Source: Tenacibaculum agarivorans (GTDB lineage Bacteria; Bacteroidota; Bacteroidia; Flavobacteriales; Flavobacteriaceae). Taken from it: a DNA stretch of 64,000 bases. The stretch covers positions 1 through 64,000 of the forward strand of contig NZ_MSMP01000024.1 of NCBI RefSeq assembly GCF_001936575.1, read 5' to 3'. Under the pieces are notes generated by a model. The model did no database searches. It had not been told where the DNA came from and saw only the letters and a program-made list of their open reading frames with translations. The position numbers and the translations under genes are program-made. Shown piece after piece: positions 7,552 to 17,302 of this stretch. Each line of letters begins with the position of its first letter. Position 1 is the stretch's first letter.

Positions 7552-8545
7552 TTTTGAATTCCATAACCCTGAGTTTTTATGGCTATTGGTATTAATTCCA
7601 ATACTAGCACTTTGGTTTTTCTATTCTAGAAAAAAAGACAATACGCTTTTATCTATACCTAATCTTAAAGGTTTTGAGGGTGGTAGTTCTATTATAGCTA
7701 AACTCAAACCCTTCCTTCATGTTTTTAGATTACTTGCTCTTGCTTCATTATTTGTAGCATTAGCTAGACCTAGAAACGTTTCTGTAAGTAAAAAAACGAA
7801 AACAAATCGCGGTATCGATATTGTTATGGCTATTGATGTATCTGCAAGTATGTTAGCCAAAGATTTAAAACCTAATAGACTTGAAGCTTTAAAACGAGTA
7901 GCTATAGACTTTGTAAACAGAAGGCCTAATGATAGAATTGGGATTGTAGTTTATGCGGGTGAGAGTTTTACACAAACACCTATAACAAGTGATAAATCTA
8001 TTGTAAAAAGAACCATTTCTGAAATACGCTGGGGCCAATTAGAAGGTGGAACTGCAATTGGAATGGGATTAGGCTCTGCAGTGAATAGATTAAAAGAAAG
8101 TAAAGCAAAAAGTAAAGTAATTATTTTATTAACTGATGGAGTTAATAATGCTGGTTTTGTTGATCCAAAAACAGCTACCGAATTGGCAAAAGAAATAGGC
8201 ATAAAAGTGTATACCATTGGTATTGGAACTAATGGTATGGCTCCTTTTCCTTGGGCTAAAGATCCTAGAACCGGTAAATTGTCATTTAGAAATCAGCAGG
8301 TAGAAATTGATGAAAAACTACTAAAGTTTATTGCCAGTGAAACTGAAGGACAATACTTTAGAGCAACTAACAATTCAAGCCTAAAAGAGATTTACGACGA
8401 AATAGACAAATTAGAAAAAACAAAAATAGAAGAGTTTAAGTATTACAATTATACTGAGAAATATAGATTCTGGGTATTTTTAGCAGGAATATTCTTACTA
8501 CTAGAATTTGTACTTAAAAACACTGTATTTAAAAGTTTTATATAA
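7541..8545 (+). CDS. batA: BatA, membrane-anchored von Willebrand A protein
   Basis: A 334-residue protein with two N-terminal membrane helices (residues about 10-27 and 55-73), a periplasm-facing vWA domain and a C-terminal helix near residue 310. The MIDAS motif is intact: AIDVSASM, the threonine in EGGTAIG, and LLTDGVNN. Bat proteins form an inner-membrane complex linked to aerotolerance, as shown in Bacteroides fragilis. The start overlaps the upstream gene by 11 bases, which suggests coupling. BatA is distinguished from BatB by position (first vWA gene) and length. Confidence 0.93.
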   Translation: MFNNFEFHNPEFLWLLVLIPILALWFFYSRKKDNTLLSIPNLKGFEGGSSIIAKLKPFLHVFRLLALASLFVALARPRNVSVSKKTKTNRGIDIVMAIDVSASMLAKDLKPNRLEALKRVAIDFVNRRPNDRIGIVVYAGESFTQTPITSDKSIVKRTISEIRWGQLEGGTAIGMGLGSAVNRLKESKAKSKVIILLTDGVNNAGFVDPKTATELAKEIGIKVYTIGIGTNGMAPFPWAKDPRTGKLSFRNQQVEIDEKLLKFIASETEGQYFRATNNSSLKEIYDEIDKLEKTKIEEFKYYNYTEKYRFWVFLAGIFLLLEFVLKNTVFKSFI

Positions 8546-8611
8546 TAGTTGATAATGTTTAATTATAAGACCACAATTAAACTAATTAACGGTTAAACAT
8601 TTACACAAAAT

Positions 8612-9655
8612 ATGTATAAGTTAGAAGAACCAATATATTTTTATTTATTTAGTATCATTCCTGTAATGGTATTAATCTTCTTATTGGTTTTATGGTGGAA
8701 GAAAAAAACACAAAATAAATTTATCACTGGTGAATTATTAGCACGTTTAGCTCCTAATTCATCTACGTTTAAGTCTGTATTAAAGTTTGTGTTTTTACTT
8801 TTAGGATTATCTTTTTTAATTGTAGCACTTGTAAATCCTAAAATGGGAACTAAGTTACAGACTGTAAAAAGAGAAGGTGTAGATGTGATATTCGCACTTG
8901 ATGTCTCTAAAAGTATGTTAGCTAAAGACATTGCTCCTAATCGATTAGAAAAATCAAAACAAATTATTTCTAAAATTGTAGACAAATTAGGTAGTGATCG
9001 TGTAGGGATTATTATTTATGCTGGTAATGCTTATCCTTTACTTCCTATTACTACAGATCACGCTGCAGCGAAAATGTTTTTACAAAATGCGAATCCTGAT
9101 ATGGTATCTAGTCAAGGAACAGCAATAAATGAAGCCTTAGACTTAGCTAGAACGTATTACAATAACGAAGAGCAAACTAATAAGTACTTAATTATAATTT
9201 CTGATGGTGAAGATCATCAAGAAGAAACAAAACAAAAAGTACAAGATATTTCTAATGAAGGTGTAAAAGTATACACCATTGGAGTCGGTACCGAAAAAGG
9301 TGGACCAATTCCTATTGAATTAAACGGTGGTAATATTGGCTATAAGAAAAATAGACAAGGAGAAACTGTAATAACCCAAAGAAAACCGGAGATTCTACAA
9401 GAAATTGCCTCTGGATCTAATGGTGAATATATAGATGGAAACAAAACTGAGTTGCCAGTAAAAGCTATTGAAAAAGTAATTACTAATGCTCAGAAAAGTG
9501 AATTTGAAACTAAACAATTCTCTGATTATAAAGATCAATTTCAATGGTTTGTTGGTATTGGAATATTGTTTTTACTTATTGATATTTTCTTTTTCGAAAG
9601 AAAAACGAAATGGATAAAAAAGGTAAACCTGTTTAACGATAAAGAGTCGAAATAA
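8612..9655 (+). CDS. batB: BatB, membrane-anchored von Willebrand A protein
   Basis: A 347-residue paralogue of BatA with the same plan: membrane helices near residues 8-28 and 55-73, a vWA domain and a C-terminal helix around 308-325. The MIDAS residues are present (ALDVSKSM, SSQGTAINEAL, IISDGEDHQE). Both proteins share the 'SMLAKD' extension after the DxSxS motif. It follows batA by 66 bases and precedes batC by one base. Confidence 0.93.
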   Translation: MYKLEEPIYFYLFSIIPVMVLIFLLVLWWKKKTQNKFITGELLARLAPNSSTFKSVLKFVFLLLGLSFLIVALVNPKMGTKLQTVKREGVDVIFALDVSKSMLAKDIAPNRLEKSKQIISKIVDKLGSDRVGIIIYAGNAYPLLPITTDHAAAKMFLQNANPDMVSSQGTAINEALDLARTYYNNEEQTNKYLIIISDGEDHQEETKQKVQDISNEGVKVYTIGVGTEKGGPIPIELNGGNIGYKKNRQGETVITQRKPEILQEIASGSNGEYIDGNKTELPVKAIEKVITNAQKSEFETKQFSDYKDQFQWFVGIGILFLLIDIFFFERKTKWIKKVNLFNDKESK

Positions 9656-9656
9656 T

Positions 9657-10490
9657 ATGAAAAAAATAGTCACACAAACATACTTCATTTTACTCTTCTT
9701 ACTGATGAGTGCTTTAGTTAACGCACAACAAGACACATTAAAATTGCAAAGAGAAGCTCGTTCTTTATTAAGAGAAGGAAATGAACTTTACAATAAAGAA
9801 AAGTTCAATGAAGCTTCTATTGCCTACAGAAAAGCATTAGGAAAAGACAGTAAGTATGATAAAGCTAGTTACAATTTTGGGAACGCTTTGTACCAAGGAA
9901 AAAACTATAAAGAAGCTGTTTCTCAATATGAATTAACCACAAAAACAGCTGAATCTAAAGCAGAAAAAGCTGAAGCTTATCACAATATTGGGAATGCAAT
10001 GATGGAGCAAAAACAATATGAACAAGCTGTGGAAGCTTATAAAAATGCACTGCGTAATAATCCTAATGATGATGAAACTCGTTATAACTTAGCTGCCGCT
10101 CAAAAACAAGTAAAGAAAGAGCAGAAACAAAATAACAACAACAAGAATAAAGACAATAAAAAAGACCAGAACAAGGATAAAAATAAAGATAAGCAGGAAA
10201 ATAAAGATCAAAATAAGGACAAGAAAGAAGGAGACGACAAAGACAAAAAAGATCAGAACAAGGATAAAAACAAGAACAATAAAGACGATCAAAAAGACCA
10301 GAAGGATCAACAAAAAAATAAACAAGACCAAAACGACAAGCAACAACCAAAGCCCAGACCTGGAAAAATGACTCCTGAACAAATGAAGCAATTGCTTGAA
10401 AGTTTAAATAATGAAGAGAAAAAAACGCAAAAGAAAATGAATGTTAAGAAGTCGAAGGGTAGAAAAATAAAGCAAGAAAAAGATTGGTAA
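9657..10490 (+). CDS. batC: BatC, tetratricopeptide-repeat protein
   Basis: A signal peptide (residues 1-23, ending VNA-QQ) is followed by about three TPR units (GNELYNKEKFNEASIAYRKA and two more, ending near residue 140). A long low-complexity tail of K, D, N and Q follows, and then a short conserved C-terminus (MTPEQMKQLLESLNNEEKKT). BatC is a periplasmic TPR partner of BatA/BatB. The tail (about residues 150-235) is strikingly repetitive at both protein and DNA level and is probably disordered. A 68-base gap with a -7 element separates it from batD. Confidence 0.88.
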   Translation: MKKIVTQTYFILLFLLMSALVNAQQDTLKLQREARSLLREGNELYNKEKFNEASIAYRKALGKDSKYDKASYNFGNALYQGKNYKEAVSQYELTTKTAESKAEKAEAYHNIGNAMMEQKQYEQAVEAYKNALRNNPNDDETRYNLAAAQKQVKKEQKQNNNNKNKDNKKDQNKDKNKDKQENKDQNKDKKEGDDKDKKDQNKDKNKNNKDDQKDQKDQQKNKQDQNDKQQPKPRPGKMTPEQMKQLLESLNNEEKKTQKKMNVKKSKGRKIKQEKDW

Positions 10491-10553
10491 GAATTATGAA
10501 AAATTTAAGATCAAAATCTTAAAAATCAAGTAATTTATACTGTGTAAAATAAC

Positions 10554-10561
10554 TATTTTTG
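10554..10561 (+). promoter_or_regulatory. Internal promoter -7 element before batD
   Basis: TATTTTTG matches TAnnTTTG. It covers an in-frame TTG at 10559, which rules that codon out as the batD start and points to the ATG at 10580. It suggests batDE can be expressed apart from the upstream genes. Confidence 0.5.
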
Positions 10562-10579
10562 TGCGTTTTTGAATATCAA

Positions 10580-12340
10580 ATGAATTTGAAGTTTACAACA
10601 TTTATTATATTATTATTCAATCTAGCAGCTTTTTCTCAAGATGCTGAACTTACAGCTACTGTAAGTAAAAACAAGCTAGGCGTTAACCAACGCTTACGTG
10701 TGGAGTTTGCTATTAATAAACAAGGAGCAGATCATTTTAAAGCTCCAAACTTTAAGAATTTTAAAATTGTAGGAGGACCTAGTCAATCTGTTAGTCAATC
10801 TTGGATTAATGGTAAAAGCAGCTTTACACAATCATATACGTATATTATTAAACCTCTTAGAAAAGGGGAATTTAACTTACCTTCTGCAAGTATCCAATTT
10901 AACGGTAAAACATTAAAATCTAAACCCGTTAAAATAATTGTTACTGATCCAGTAGCTATTCCTAAAAATCCAAATGATCCAGATTATATTGCGGAGCAAA
11001 ACATTCATTTAGTTGCTGAAGTATCTAAAGCAAAACCTTATGTAGGAGAAGGAATTTATGTTGAATATCGATTATATTTCAGTAATAATGTAGGTATTTA
11101 TGACAATGCAGTTACAGAATCTCCTCAATATATAGGTTTTTGGAATCAAGAAATAAAAGGAAATGGTTCTCAGGTAAAAACAGCAACTTATAATGGAGAG
11201 CAATATAGATATGCTGTTCTGCATAAAGCTTTATTAATTCCTACTAAATCTGGGAAACTTACTATAGATCCTATGAAAATGGATATTCTTGTAGCTGTTC
11301 CTACAGGTAGAGCAGATTTTTTTGGGAATGCTATAACTAGAAGGGTCCGTAAAGAATATTCTTCTGCAAGGAAAACTGTTTTTGCGAAAGAATTACCAAC
11401 TGAAAATAAACCTGAAAGCTTTACTGGAGCTGTTGGGGACTTTACTTATGCGCTGACCTCAAGTAAAAACGTATTAAAAGCTAATGAATCTTCAACGTTG
11501 AAACTTAGTGTAGCTGGAAAAGGAAATCTTAAATTATTTGAATTACCTAAAATTGAAACTCCTAAAGAATTAGAAGTATATCAACCTGAACGTAAAGAAA
11601 AGGTAAGAATTACATCTTCAGGCTTGAAAGGCTCTATAACAGACAATTATACAGTAGTTCCTGAATTTAAAGGAAAATACAAAATTCCTAAAACAGAATT
11701 CTCTTACTTTAACCCTAAAGAAAAGAAATATTACACTATTAGTACTGAAGATTTATTTGTAGATGTTACTGAAGGGAAAGAACTACCTGTAGACACATCA
11801 AATACACCAGTTCAAAAACAAAATGTTACTATTACAGGTAAAGACTTTAGGTTTATACAAACCTCTACAACATTAGCGACACAGAGTAATACTAACTTCT
11901 TTAAATCTATTCCATTTTATATTTTACTATTGTTACCGTTAATTAGTATCCCTATCGCAATTTTCATTGGAAAGAAAAAAGATGAAAGAAATGCTGATAT
12001 TATTGGTAATAAATCAAGAAAAGCTGATAAACTAGCAAAAAAATATTTAGCTGAAGCCAATAAGCAATTAGGGAATAAGGAAGAGTTTTATGAAGCTCTT
12101 GAGCGTGCGTTACATAATTATCTAAAAGCTAAATTAAGAGTAGAAACTTCTGACATTAGTAGGGAAAAAATTTCAGAACTCTTAAGGGATAAAAATATTA
12201 ATGACTCAACAATATCTGATTTTATAGAAGTATTAAAGAGTTGTGATTTTGCAAGATATACACCATTTACTGATGTTCAAATGAACTCAGAATTTGAAAA
12301 GGCTAAACAAGTAATAATTCAATTAGATAAACAGTTATGA
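10580..12340 (+). CDS. batD: BatD, oxygen-tolerance protein
   Basis: A 586-residue protein: signal peptide (residues 1-19, ending AAFSQD), then several beta-rich extracytoplasmic domains including the GGPSQSVSQSWINGKSS segment typical of BatD. A membrane helix lies at about residues 440-460, followed by a cytoplasmic helical C-terminus. The ATG at 10580 lies 18 bases after a -7 element, and the longer TTG start at 10559 overlaps that element. BatD works with BatA-C and BatE in the inner membrane, but its biochemical role is not established. The stop overlaps the batE start by four bases. Confidence 0.93.
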   Translation: MNLKFTTFIILLFNLAAFSQDAELTATVSKNKLGVNQRLRVEFAINKQGADHFKAPNFKNFKIVGGPSQSVSQSWINGKSSFTQSYTYIIKPLRKGEFNLPSASIQFNGKTLKSKPVKIIVTDPVAIPKNPNDPDYIAEQNIHLVAEVSKAKPYVGEGIYVEYRLYFSNNVGIYDNAVTESPQYIGFWNQEIKGNGSQVKTATYNGEQYRYAVLHKALLIPTKSGKLTIDPMKMDILVAVPTGRADFFGNAITRRVRKEYSSARKTVFAKELPTENKPESFTGAVGDFTYALTSSKNVLKANESSTLKLSVAGKGNLKLFELPKIETPKELEVYQPERKEKVRITSSGLKGSITDNYTVVPEFKGKYKIPKTEFSYFNPKEKKYYTISTEDLFVDVTEGKELPVDTSNTPVQKQNVTITGKDFRFIQTSTTLATQSNTNFFKSIPFYILLLLPLISIPIAIFIGKKKDERNADIIGNKSRKADKLAKKYLAEANKQLGNKEEFYEALERALHNYLKAKLRVETSDISREKISELLRDKNINDSTISDFIEVLKSCDFARYTPFTDVQMNSEFEKAKQVIIQLDKQL

Positions 12341-13101
12341 TAAAACAAATAACCTGCTTATTTCTAATACTTATATCAAACTTAATTTTTGCTCAAAGTG
12401 CTAATGAAACTTTTGACAAGGCAAATAATTTATATAAAAATAGTGAGTATAAGAAAGCTATAGAATTATACGAAGAAATTATAAGTTCGGGAGAAGTTTC
12501 TTCAGAACTATATCATAACCTAGGAAATAGCTACTATAAACTTAATAAAGTTGGACCGTCAATTTACAACTATGAAAAAGCATTGCAATTAGATGCGTTT
12601 AATGAGGATGCACAAAACAACTTAATTTTTGCGAAGCGTCTAGCTTTAGATAGAATTGAAGAACTACCTAAATCTATACTTCAAAAATTCAATATCAATT
12701 ACATCAGTAAAATAAGCTTTAATGGATGGGCAACTATAAGCATTATATTCTCATTTTTGGCTGCCATTTTATTTATCTTATATTACTTTTCTATCAACCC
12801 ATCAAAGAAAAGATTATTTTTTACCACTAGTATATTAAGCTTTATACTATTGCTTATTTCTTTAAGCGTTACCTATCATCAATTTAATAAATACTCAAAT
12901 ACAATTGAAGCCATTGTATACACTTCTGAAGTTTCTGTTAAAAACGAACCAACGAAAAATGCAGATGAGGCATTTGTAATTCATGAAGGAACTAAAGTAT
13001 ATGTTCTTGATCAAGTTGATGAATGGAAAAAAATACGTTTATTAGATGGTAAAATAGGTTGGTTGAAGAACAAAGACATTAATATTCTTCATCTTTTTTA
13101 A
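12337..13101 (+). CDS. batE: BatE, TPR and SH3-like domain protein
   Basis: A 254-residue protein with a signal peptide (residues 1-20), two TPR units (residues about 22-95), two membrane helices (about 130-150 and 160-180) and a C-terminal bacterial SH3-like domain (EVSVKNEPTKNADEAFVIHE and GWLKNKDI). It overlaps the batD stop by four bases and is the last gene of the moxR-bat operon. The SH3b domain may bind the cell wall or a partner protein. Confidence 0.9.
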   Translation: MIKQITCLFLILISNLIFAQSANETFDKANNLYKNSEYKKAIELYEEIISSGEVSSELYHNLGNSYYKLNKVGPSIYNYEKALQLDAFNEDAQNNLIFAKRLALDRIEELPKSILQKFNINYISKISFNGWATISIIFSFLAAILFILYYFSINPSKKRLFFTTSILSFILLLISLSVTYHQFNKYSNTIEAIVYTSEVSVKNEPTKNADEAFVIHEGTKVYVLDQVDEWKKIRLLDGKIGWLKNKDINILHLF

Positions 13102-13175
13102 CAATTTTAACAAAAGTTAGCATTTCACTTTAGTATATTTATGGCAATCATAAATTAAATTTATGTTTATCATAA

Positions 13176-13472
13176 ATGAAAAAACTATTTTTCACATATT
13201 TTCTAGTTAGTGTATTACTTACATCTATTGCCTTGCCTACCTATGTATCTCTGTTAGAGTTGAGTTATGAAGTAGAATTTGCAATTGATCTAGAAGAAGA
13301 ATCTGAAGATGTAGAACTTACAAAAGACACAGAACTGAAAATAGTTAATTTTAATACTTCATTTTTGACCTATACATATACCACAAATCAGAAAAGTGTA
13401 ATTCATTTTTCTAAAAAGTATACTTCTATTTTTCAAAATCTTGATTCTCCTCCTCCGGAAATTTATAGTTAA
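13176..13472 (+). CDS. Small exported protein, function unknown
   Basis: A 98-residue protein with an N-terminal signal-like helix (residues 4-25), an acidic middle (EEESEDVELTKD) and a C-terminus ending LDSPPPEIYS. No family was recognised. Small exported proteins with a PPPE-type end occur next to transporter genes in Flavobacteria, but this is recalled only in general terms. It stands alone between batE and the first SulP gene, and a TATATTTA element shortly upstream could be a weak -7 box. Confidence 0.65.
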   Translation: MKKLFFTYFLVSVLLTSIALPTYVSLLELSYEVEFAIDLEEESEDVELTKDTELKIVNFNTSFLTYTYTTNQKSVIHFSKKYTSIFQNLDSPPPEIYS

Positions 13473-13499
13473 TACGATTTACGATTAATTTTTCGTGTA

Positions 13500-13630
13500 T
13501 GTCAGTTCGAGTATTTTTTATGAAGTGTTAATGTAATAAAAAATGTATCGAGAGCTATCCGACTACTTCTCGATATAAAATTATTCTTCATTCAATTACG
13601 AATAATTTTACTAGAAGTGACAAAATATTT
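13500..13630. repeat. Dispersed imperfect-palindrome repeat (flavobacterial intergenic type)
   Basis: The segment opens with TGTCAGTTCGAGT and closes with ACTAGAAGTGACA, an imperfect inverted copy. Inside it TATCGAGA and TCTCGATA form a perfect 8-base inverted repeat. CTCGAACTGACA, the exact reverse complement of its first 12 bases, recurs at 31490-31501. This layout fits the short palindromic dispersed repeats often seen between flavobacterial genes. Confidence 0.6.
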
Positions 13631-13742
13631 ATGCGAAATTATACTCCAAAAATCGTATGAGCATCTAAATTATCTTTCATTATAAATTAATTAACTATAA
13701 ATAATTCAACTTTATATAAAAGTTGACAAATTTTAAATAATC

Positions 13743-15353
13743 ATGTTTAAAACAATAAAAAATGATTTACCCGCTAGTATAGTGGTATTTTTTGTGGCAT
13801 TACCTTTATGTTTAGGTATTGCATTGGCAAGTGGAGCGCCTTTATTTTCTGGATTAATTGCTGGTATAGTTGGTGGTATAGTAGTAGCCAGCATTAGTGG
13901 ATCTAGTATTGGTGTTAGTGGACCAGCAGCAGGTTTAGCCGCTATAGTATTAGCCGCTATAGTAACCCTTGGCGGTTTAGAGAACGGTGGATTTGAAAAG
14001 TTTTTAGTAGCTGTAGTTCTAGGAGGTGTTATTCAAATACTTTTAGGAGTAGCTAGAGCTGGTATTATTGCTTATTTCTTTCCTTCATCAGTAATTAAAG
14101 GAATGCTAACTGGTATTGGAATAATTATCATATTAAAACAAATACCATACTTCTTTGGAATGGACAAGAATCCTACAGGGGATTTTTCATTTCTTCAAGT
14201 AGAATGGGATAATCTAATTTCTGGTTTATTAAATTCTTTCAATGCATTGATAAGTGGAAACATTAGTATTGGAGCTACTGTAATTGGTTTTGTAGCTTTA
14301 GGTATTTTACTTTTATGGTCTAACGTACTTTCTAAAAAAGCTAAAATTTTCCAATTAATCCAAGGACCATTAGTAGCTGTTGTTGTTGGTATTATTTTTT
14401 ATATAGTAACTCAAGGAGGTTCATTAGGTTTACTAGAAAAACAATTAGTTTCTGTTCCTGTACCAGATAGTTTTGATAGCTTTAAAGGACAATTTAGCTT
14501 TCCAAATTTCTCTGCTATTGGAGATAAAAACGTATGGGTTATTGCCTTTACTATTGCTATTGTAGCAAGTTTAGAAACCTTATTATGTGTTGAAGCTACA
14601 GATAAATTAGATCCAGATAAAAATGTGACTCCTACCAATAGAGAGCTTATTGCACAAGGAACGGGAAATATTATTTCAGGATTAATTGGAGGATTACCAA
14701 TTACTCAAGTAATCGTTAGAAGTTCTGCAAATATTCAATCAGGTGGTAAGAGTAAAATGTCTGCCATTATTCACGGGTTTTTCTTATTAATTTCAGTGAT
14801 CTTAATTCCTACTTTATTAAACAAGATTCCTTTGTCTGTACTAGCAGCTGTATTATTTGTAGTTGGATTTAAATTAGCTAAGCCTTCAACATTTAAAACT
14901 ATGTTTAAATTAGGTTGGAAACAATGGCTTCCTTTTATAACTACTGTACTACCAATGGCTATTACTGGTGATTTATTATTAGGAATTGGCTTAGGACTTG
15001 CAGTTGGTATTTTTGTGATTTTATTCAAAAGTTTCCAAAATTCACACTTCTTACATAAGGAAGGAGAAGATGTTAATGATGGTAGAATAAAAATGACTTT
15101 AGCTGAAGAAGTAACCTTTTTTAATAAAGGAGCAATCTTGAAAGAATTAGATAGTTTACCAGAAAACTCTTCTTTAGAGTTAGATGTTACTAAAACAAGA
15201 TACTTAGATAATGATATTATTGAAATTTTAGAAGACTTTGCTTACAAAGCTAAAGAACGCAACATTAATATCACATTAATTTCTGAACGTGGTACTGTTG
15301 AAAATCCACCAAGTTATATTGAATTCTTTAAATTAAATCCTAAAATAAGTTAG
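13743..15353 (+). CDS. SulP family inorganic anion transporter
   Basis: A 536-residue SulP (SLC26-like) protein: about 10-12 membrane helices over residues 1-420, including SGPAAGLAAIV and the RSSANIQSGGKSKMSAI signature. A cytoplasmic STAS domain follows from about residue 455 (TFFNKGAILKELDSLPE). SulP proteins move sulfate, bicarbonate or other oxyanions, often with sodium or protons. A second SulP gene and a carbonic anhydrase follow on the same strand, so bicarbonate is the most likely substrate here. That assignment is an inference from context. Confidence 0.9.
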   Translation: MFKTIKNDLPASIVVFFVALPLCLGIALASGAPLFSGLIAGIVGGIVVASISGSSIGVSGPAAGLAAIVLAAIVTLGGLENGGFEKFLVAVVLGGVIQILLGVARAGIIAYFFPSSVIKGMLTGIGIIIILKQIPYFFGMDKNPTGDFSFLQVEWDNLISGLLNSFNALISGNISIGATVIGFVALGILLLWSNVLSKKAKIFQLIQGPLVAVVVGIIFYIVTQGGSLGLLEKQLVSVPVPDSFDSFKGQFSFPNFSAIGDKNVWVIAFTIAIVASLETLLCVEATDKLDPDKNVTPTNRELIAQGTGNIISGLIGGLPITQVIVRSSANIQSGGKSKMSAIIHGFFLLISVILIPTLLNKIPLSVLAAVLFVVGFKLAKPSTFKTMFKLGWKQWLPFITTVLPMAITGDLLLGIGLGLAVGIFVILFKSFQNSHFLHKEGEDVNDGRIKMTLAEEVTFFNKGAILKELDSLPENSSLELDVTKTRYLDNDIIEILEDFAYKAKERNINITLISERGTVENPPSYIEFFKLNPKIS

Positions 15354-15426
15354 GTAGGTATTTCACGAATGTGTTAAATTTATGACACAATTCAACATAA
15401 ACTATACGTAATTCAATTTAACTGAA

Positions 15427-17289
15427 ATGAAAAACTTATTTTCCAATCTTAAAGGAGATTTATTCGGTGGTATCACAGCTGGTATTGTAGCATTACCTTT
15501 AGCATTAGCTTTTGGAGTTTCATCTGGTTTAGGCCCGAGTGCTGGACTATATGGCGCCATATTAATCGCTTTTTTTGCTTCACTTTTTGGAGGTACTGAT
15601 ACGCAAATTTCTGGACCAACCGCACCTATGACCGCAGTCAGTATGGTAGTAATTGCTACTATCATTGCCGCTAATGATGGAAACGTACAACAAGCTTTAC
15701 CTACAATACTTATGGTATTTTTGCTTGCAGGTATCATTCAAATTGGTTTAGGTTTATTAGGCTTTGGAAAATATATTAGATACATACCTTATCCAGTAGT
15801 TTCAGGATTTATGACCGCTATTGGAGTAATTATTTTGGTAACACAAATCTTACCTTCTATAGGATATTATGCTAAAGAAGATGCAAGTTTTGTAAACCAA
15901 TTTAAACCTCAAGCCCAAGAAATAATCTTACAAAATATTTTAAAAGATGAAGCTGGAGAAGGTATTCTAGTTTTAGAAGATTTCAAAGAAACTATAAAGC
16001 GTTCTAATGAAATTACTCAAGAAGGAATTTTAAAAGAAGCTAAAACCTTAGCTGGAAAAGAATCTTCTGGTGTTTTAGGAACATTAAAAGTACTACCTAA
16101 AGCACTTAAGAACATTAATTTTTTAGAACTCCTTTTAGCATTGGGTACAATTGTAATCATTTATGGTTTTAAAAGAATTACTACCGCTATACCTAGTACA
16201 CTTGTTGCATTAGTAGTAATGACTGCAATTGTATTAATTTTCAATATTGATTATAGGCCTATAGAAGAAATTCCAGGTGGATTTCCCATACCAAACTTGG
16301 AAATTTTTACCAGTTTTAGTCTAGGTAGTATAAAACCTTACATATTCACAGCATTTACACTCGCCTTATTAGGAGCTATCGATTCTTTATTGACGTCTGT
16401 TGTTGCAGACAATATGACTAAAACGAAACACAAACCCAATAAAGAATTAATTGGACAAGGTATTGGAAATAGTATCGCAGCAGTTTTTGGTGGTATTCCA
16501 GGTGCTGGCGCTACAATTAGAACTGTAGTTAACATTAAATCTGGAGGTAAAACTAAGCTTTCAGGAATGATTGCTGGTGTAATGCTATTAATCATTTTGT
16601 TAGGTTTAGGACCTATAGCTTCAAAAATACCTGCCGCTGTTTTAGCTGGAGTTTTAATTACTGTTGGAATTGGAGTTATGGATTATAAAGGTCTTCGTGC
16701 TATTCCTAATTTACCTAAAGATATTAGTATCGGTTTTGTAAAAGTAAGTTCAGAAGTAATCATTATGCTTGTTGTATTATTTCTTTCTACTTTTTGGGAT
16801 CTTGTGTATGCTGTAGGTATAGGTTTAGTTATTGCATCTTTAATTTTCATGAAGAAAATAGGAGATGTAACTGCTATACGATCAGACGTTACTCCTTTAC
16901 AGGAAGAAGCGTGGGATGATGAGGCAGATTTCCCTGAGAATCTTTCTACGGAAGTTTTTATAAAACACATAAACGGACCTTTATTCTTTGGGTCTACTAG
17001 CAACTTTCAACAGTTAGCTAAACAAATTCCTGATACCGCTAAAACTGTAATCGTCCGAATGGGACGAATGCCTTATGTAGATCAGTCAGGACTATTTGCA
17101 TTAGAAGATATTTTAATTGATTTAGAGAAAAATGGAATTCAAGTACTCTTTGTAGATGTATTAGAACAACCTAAATACATGATGGAAAACATTGGTATCA
17201 TTCCTGATTTAGTCTCTAAAGAACATACATTTAAAACCTTCTCTGAATGTTTAGAGTGGGTAAAAGAAAACGTAAAAATAAACCATTAA
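15427..17289 (+). CDS. SulP family inorganic anion transporter with STAS domain
   Basis: A 620-residue second SulP protein, longer than its neighbour. An insertion of about 70 hydrophilic residues (around 160-225) interrupts the membrane domain. The core contains SGPTAPMTAVSM and the AGATIRTVVNIKSGGKTKLSG signature region. A full STAS domain lies at the C-terminus (VIVRMGRMPYVDQSGLFALE), with a serine in the position often phosphorylated in anti-sigma antagonists. It lies 13 bases before the carbonic anhydrase gene, which strongly links it to bicarbonate. Confidence 0.9.
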   Translation: MKNLFSNLKGDLFGGITAGIVALPLALAFGVSSGLGPSAGLYGAILIAFFASLFGGTDTQISGPTAPMTAVSMVVIATIIAANDGNVQQALPTILMVFLLAGIIQIGLGLLGFGKYIRYIPYPVVSGFMTAIGVIILVTQILPSIGYYAKEDASFVNQFKPQAQEIILQNILKDEAGEGILVLEDFKETIKRSNEITQEGILKEAKTLAGKESSGVLGTLKVLPKALKNINFLELLLALGTIVIIYGFKRITTAIPSTLVALVVMTAIVLIFNIDYRPIEEIPGGFPIPNLEIFTSFSLGSIKPYIFTAFTLALLGAIDSLLTSVVADNMTKTKHKPNKELIGQGIGNSIAAVFGGIPGAGATIRTVVNIKSGGKTKLSGMIAGVMLLIILLGLGPIASKIPAAVLAGVLITVGIGVMDYKGLRAIPNLPKDISIGFVKVSSEVIIMLVVLFLSTFWDLVYAVGIGLVIASLIFMKKIGDVTAIRSDVTPLQEEAWDDEADFPENLSTEVFIKHINGPLFFGSTSNFQQLAKQIPDTAKTVIVRMGRMPYVDQSGLFALEDILIDLEKNGIQVLFVDVLEQPKYMMENIGIIPDLVSKEHTFKTFSECLEWVKENVKINH

Positions 17290-17302
17290 AAAAGAATTAA
17301 TA

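Noticed and set aside
10132..10340. Repetitive DNA in batC considered as a CRISPR array
   Set aside because: The units are 12-18 bases, irregular, in frame with the protein and lack spacers.
10063..10391. Long minus-strand open frames opposite batC
   Set aside because: They exist only because the lysine/aspartate-rich repeats on the plus strand lack stops in other frames; composition (runs of L, V, F, I, C) is not protein-like and batC itself is well supported.
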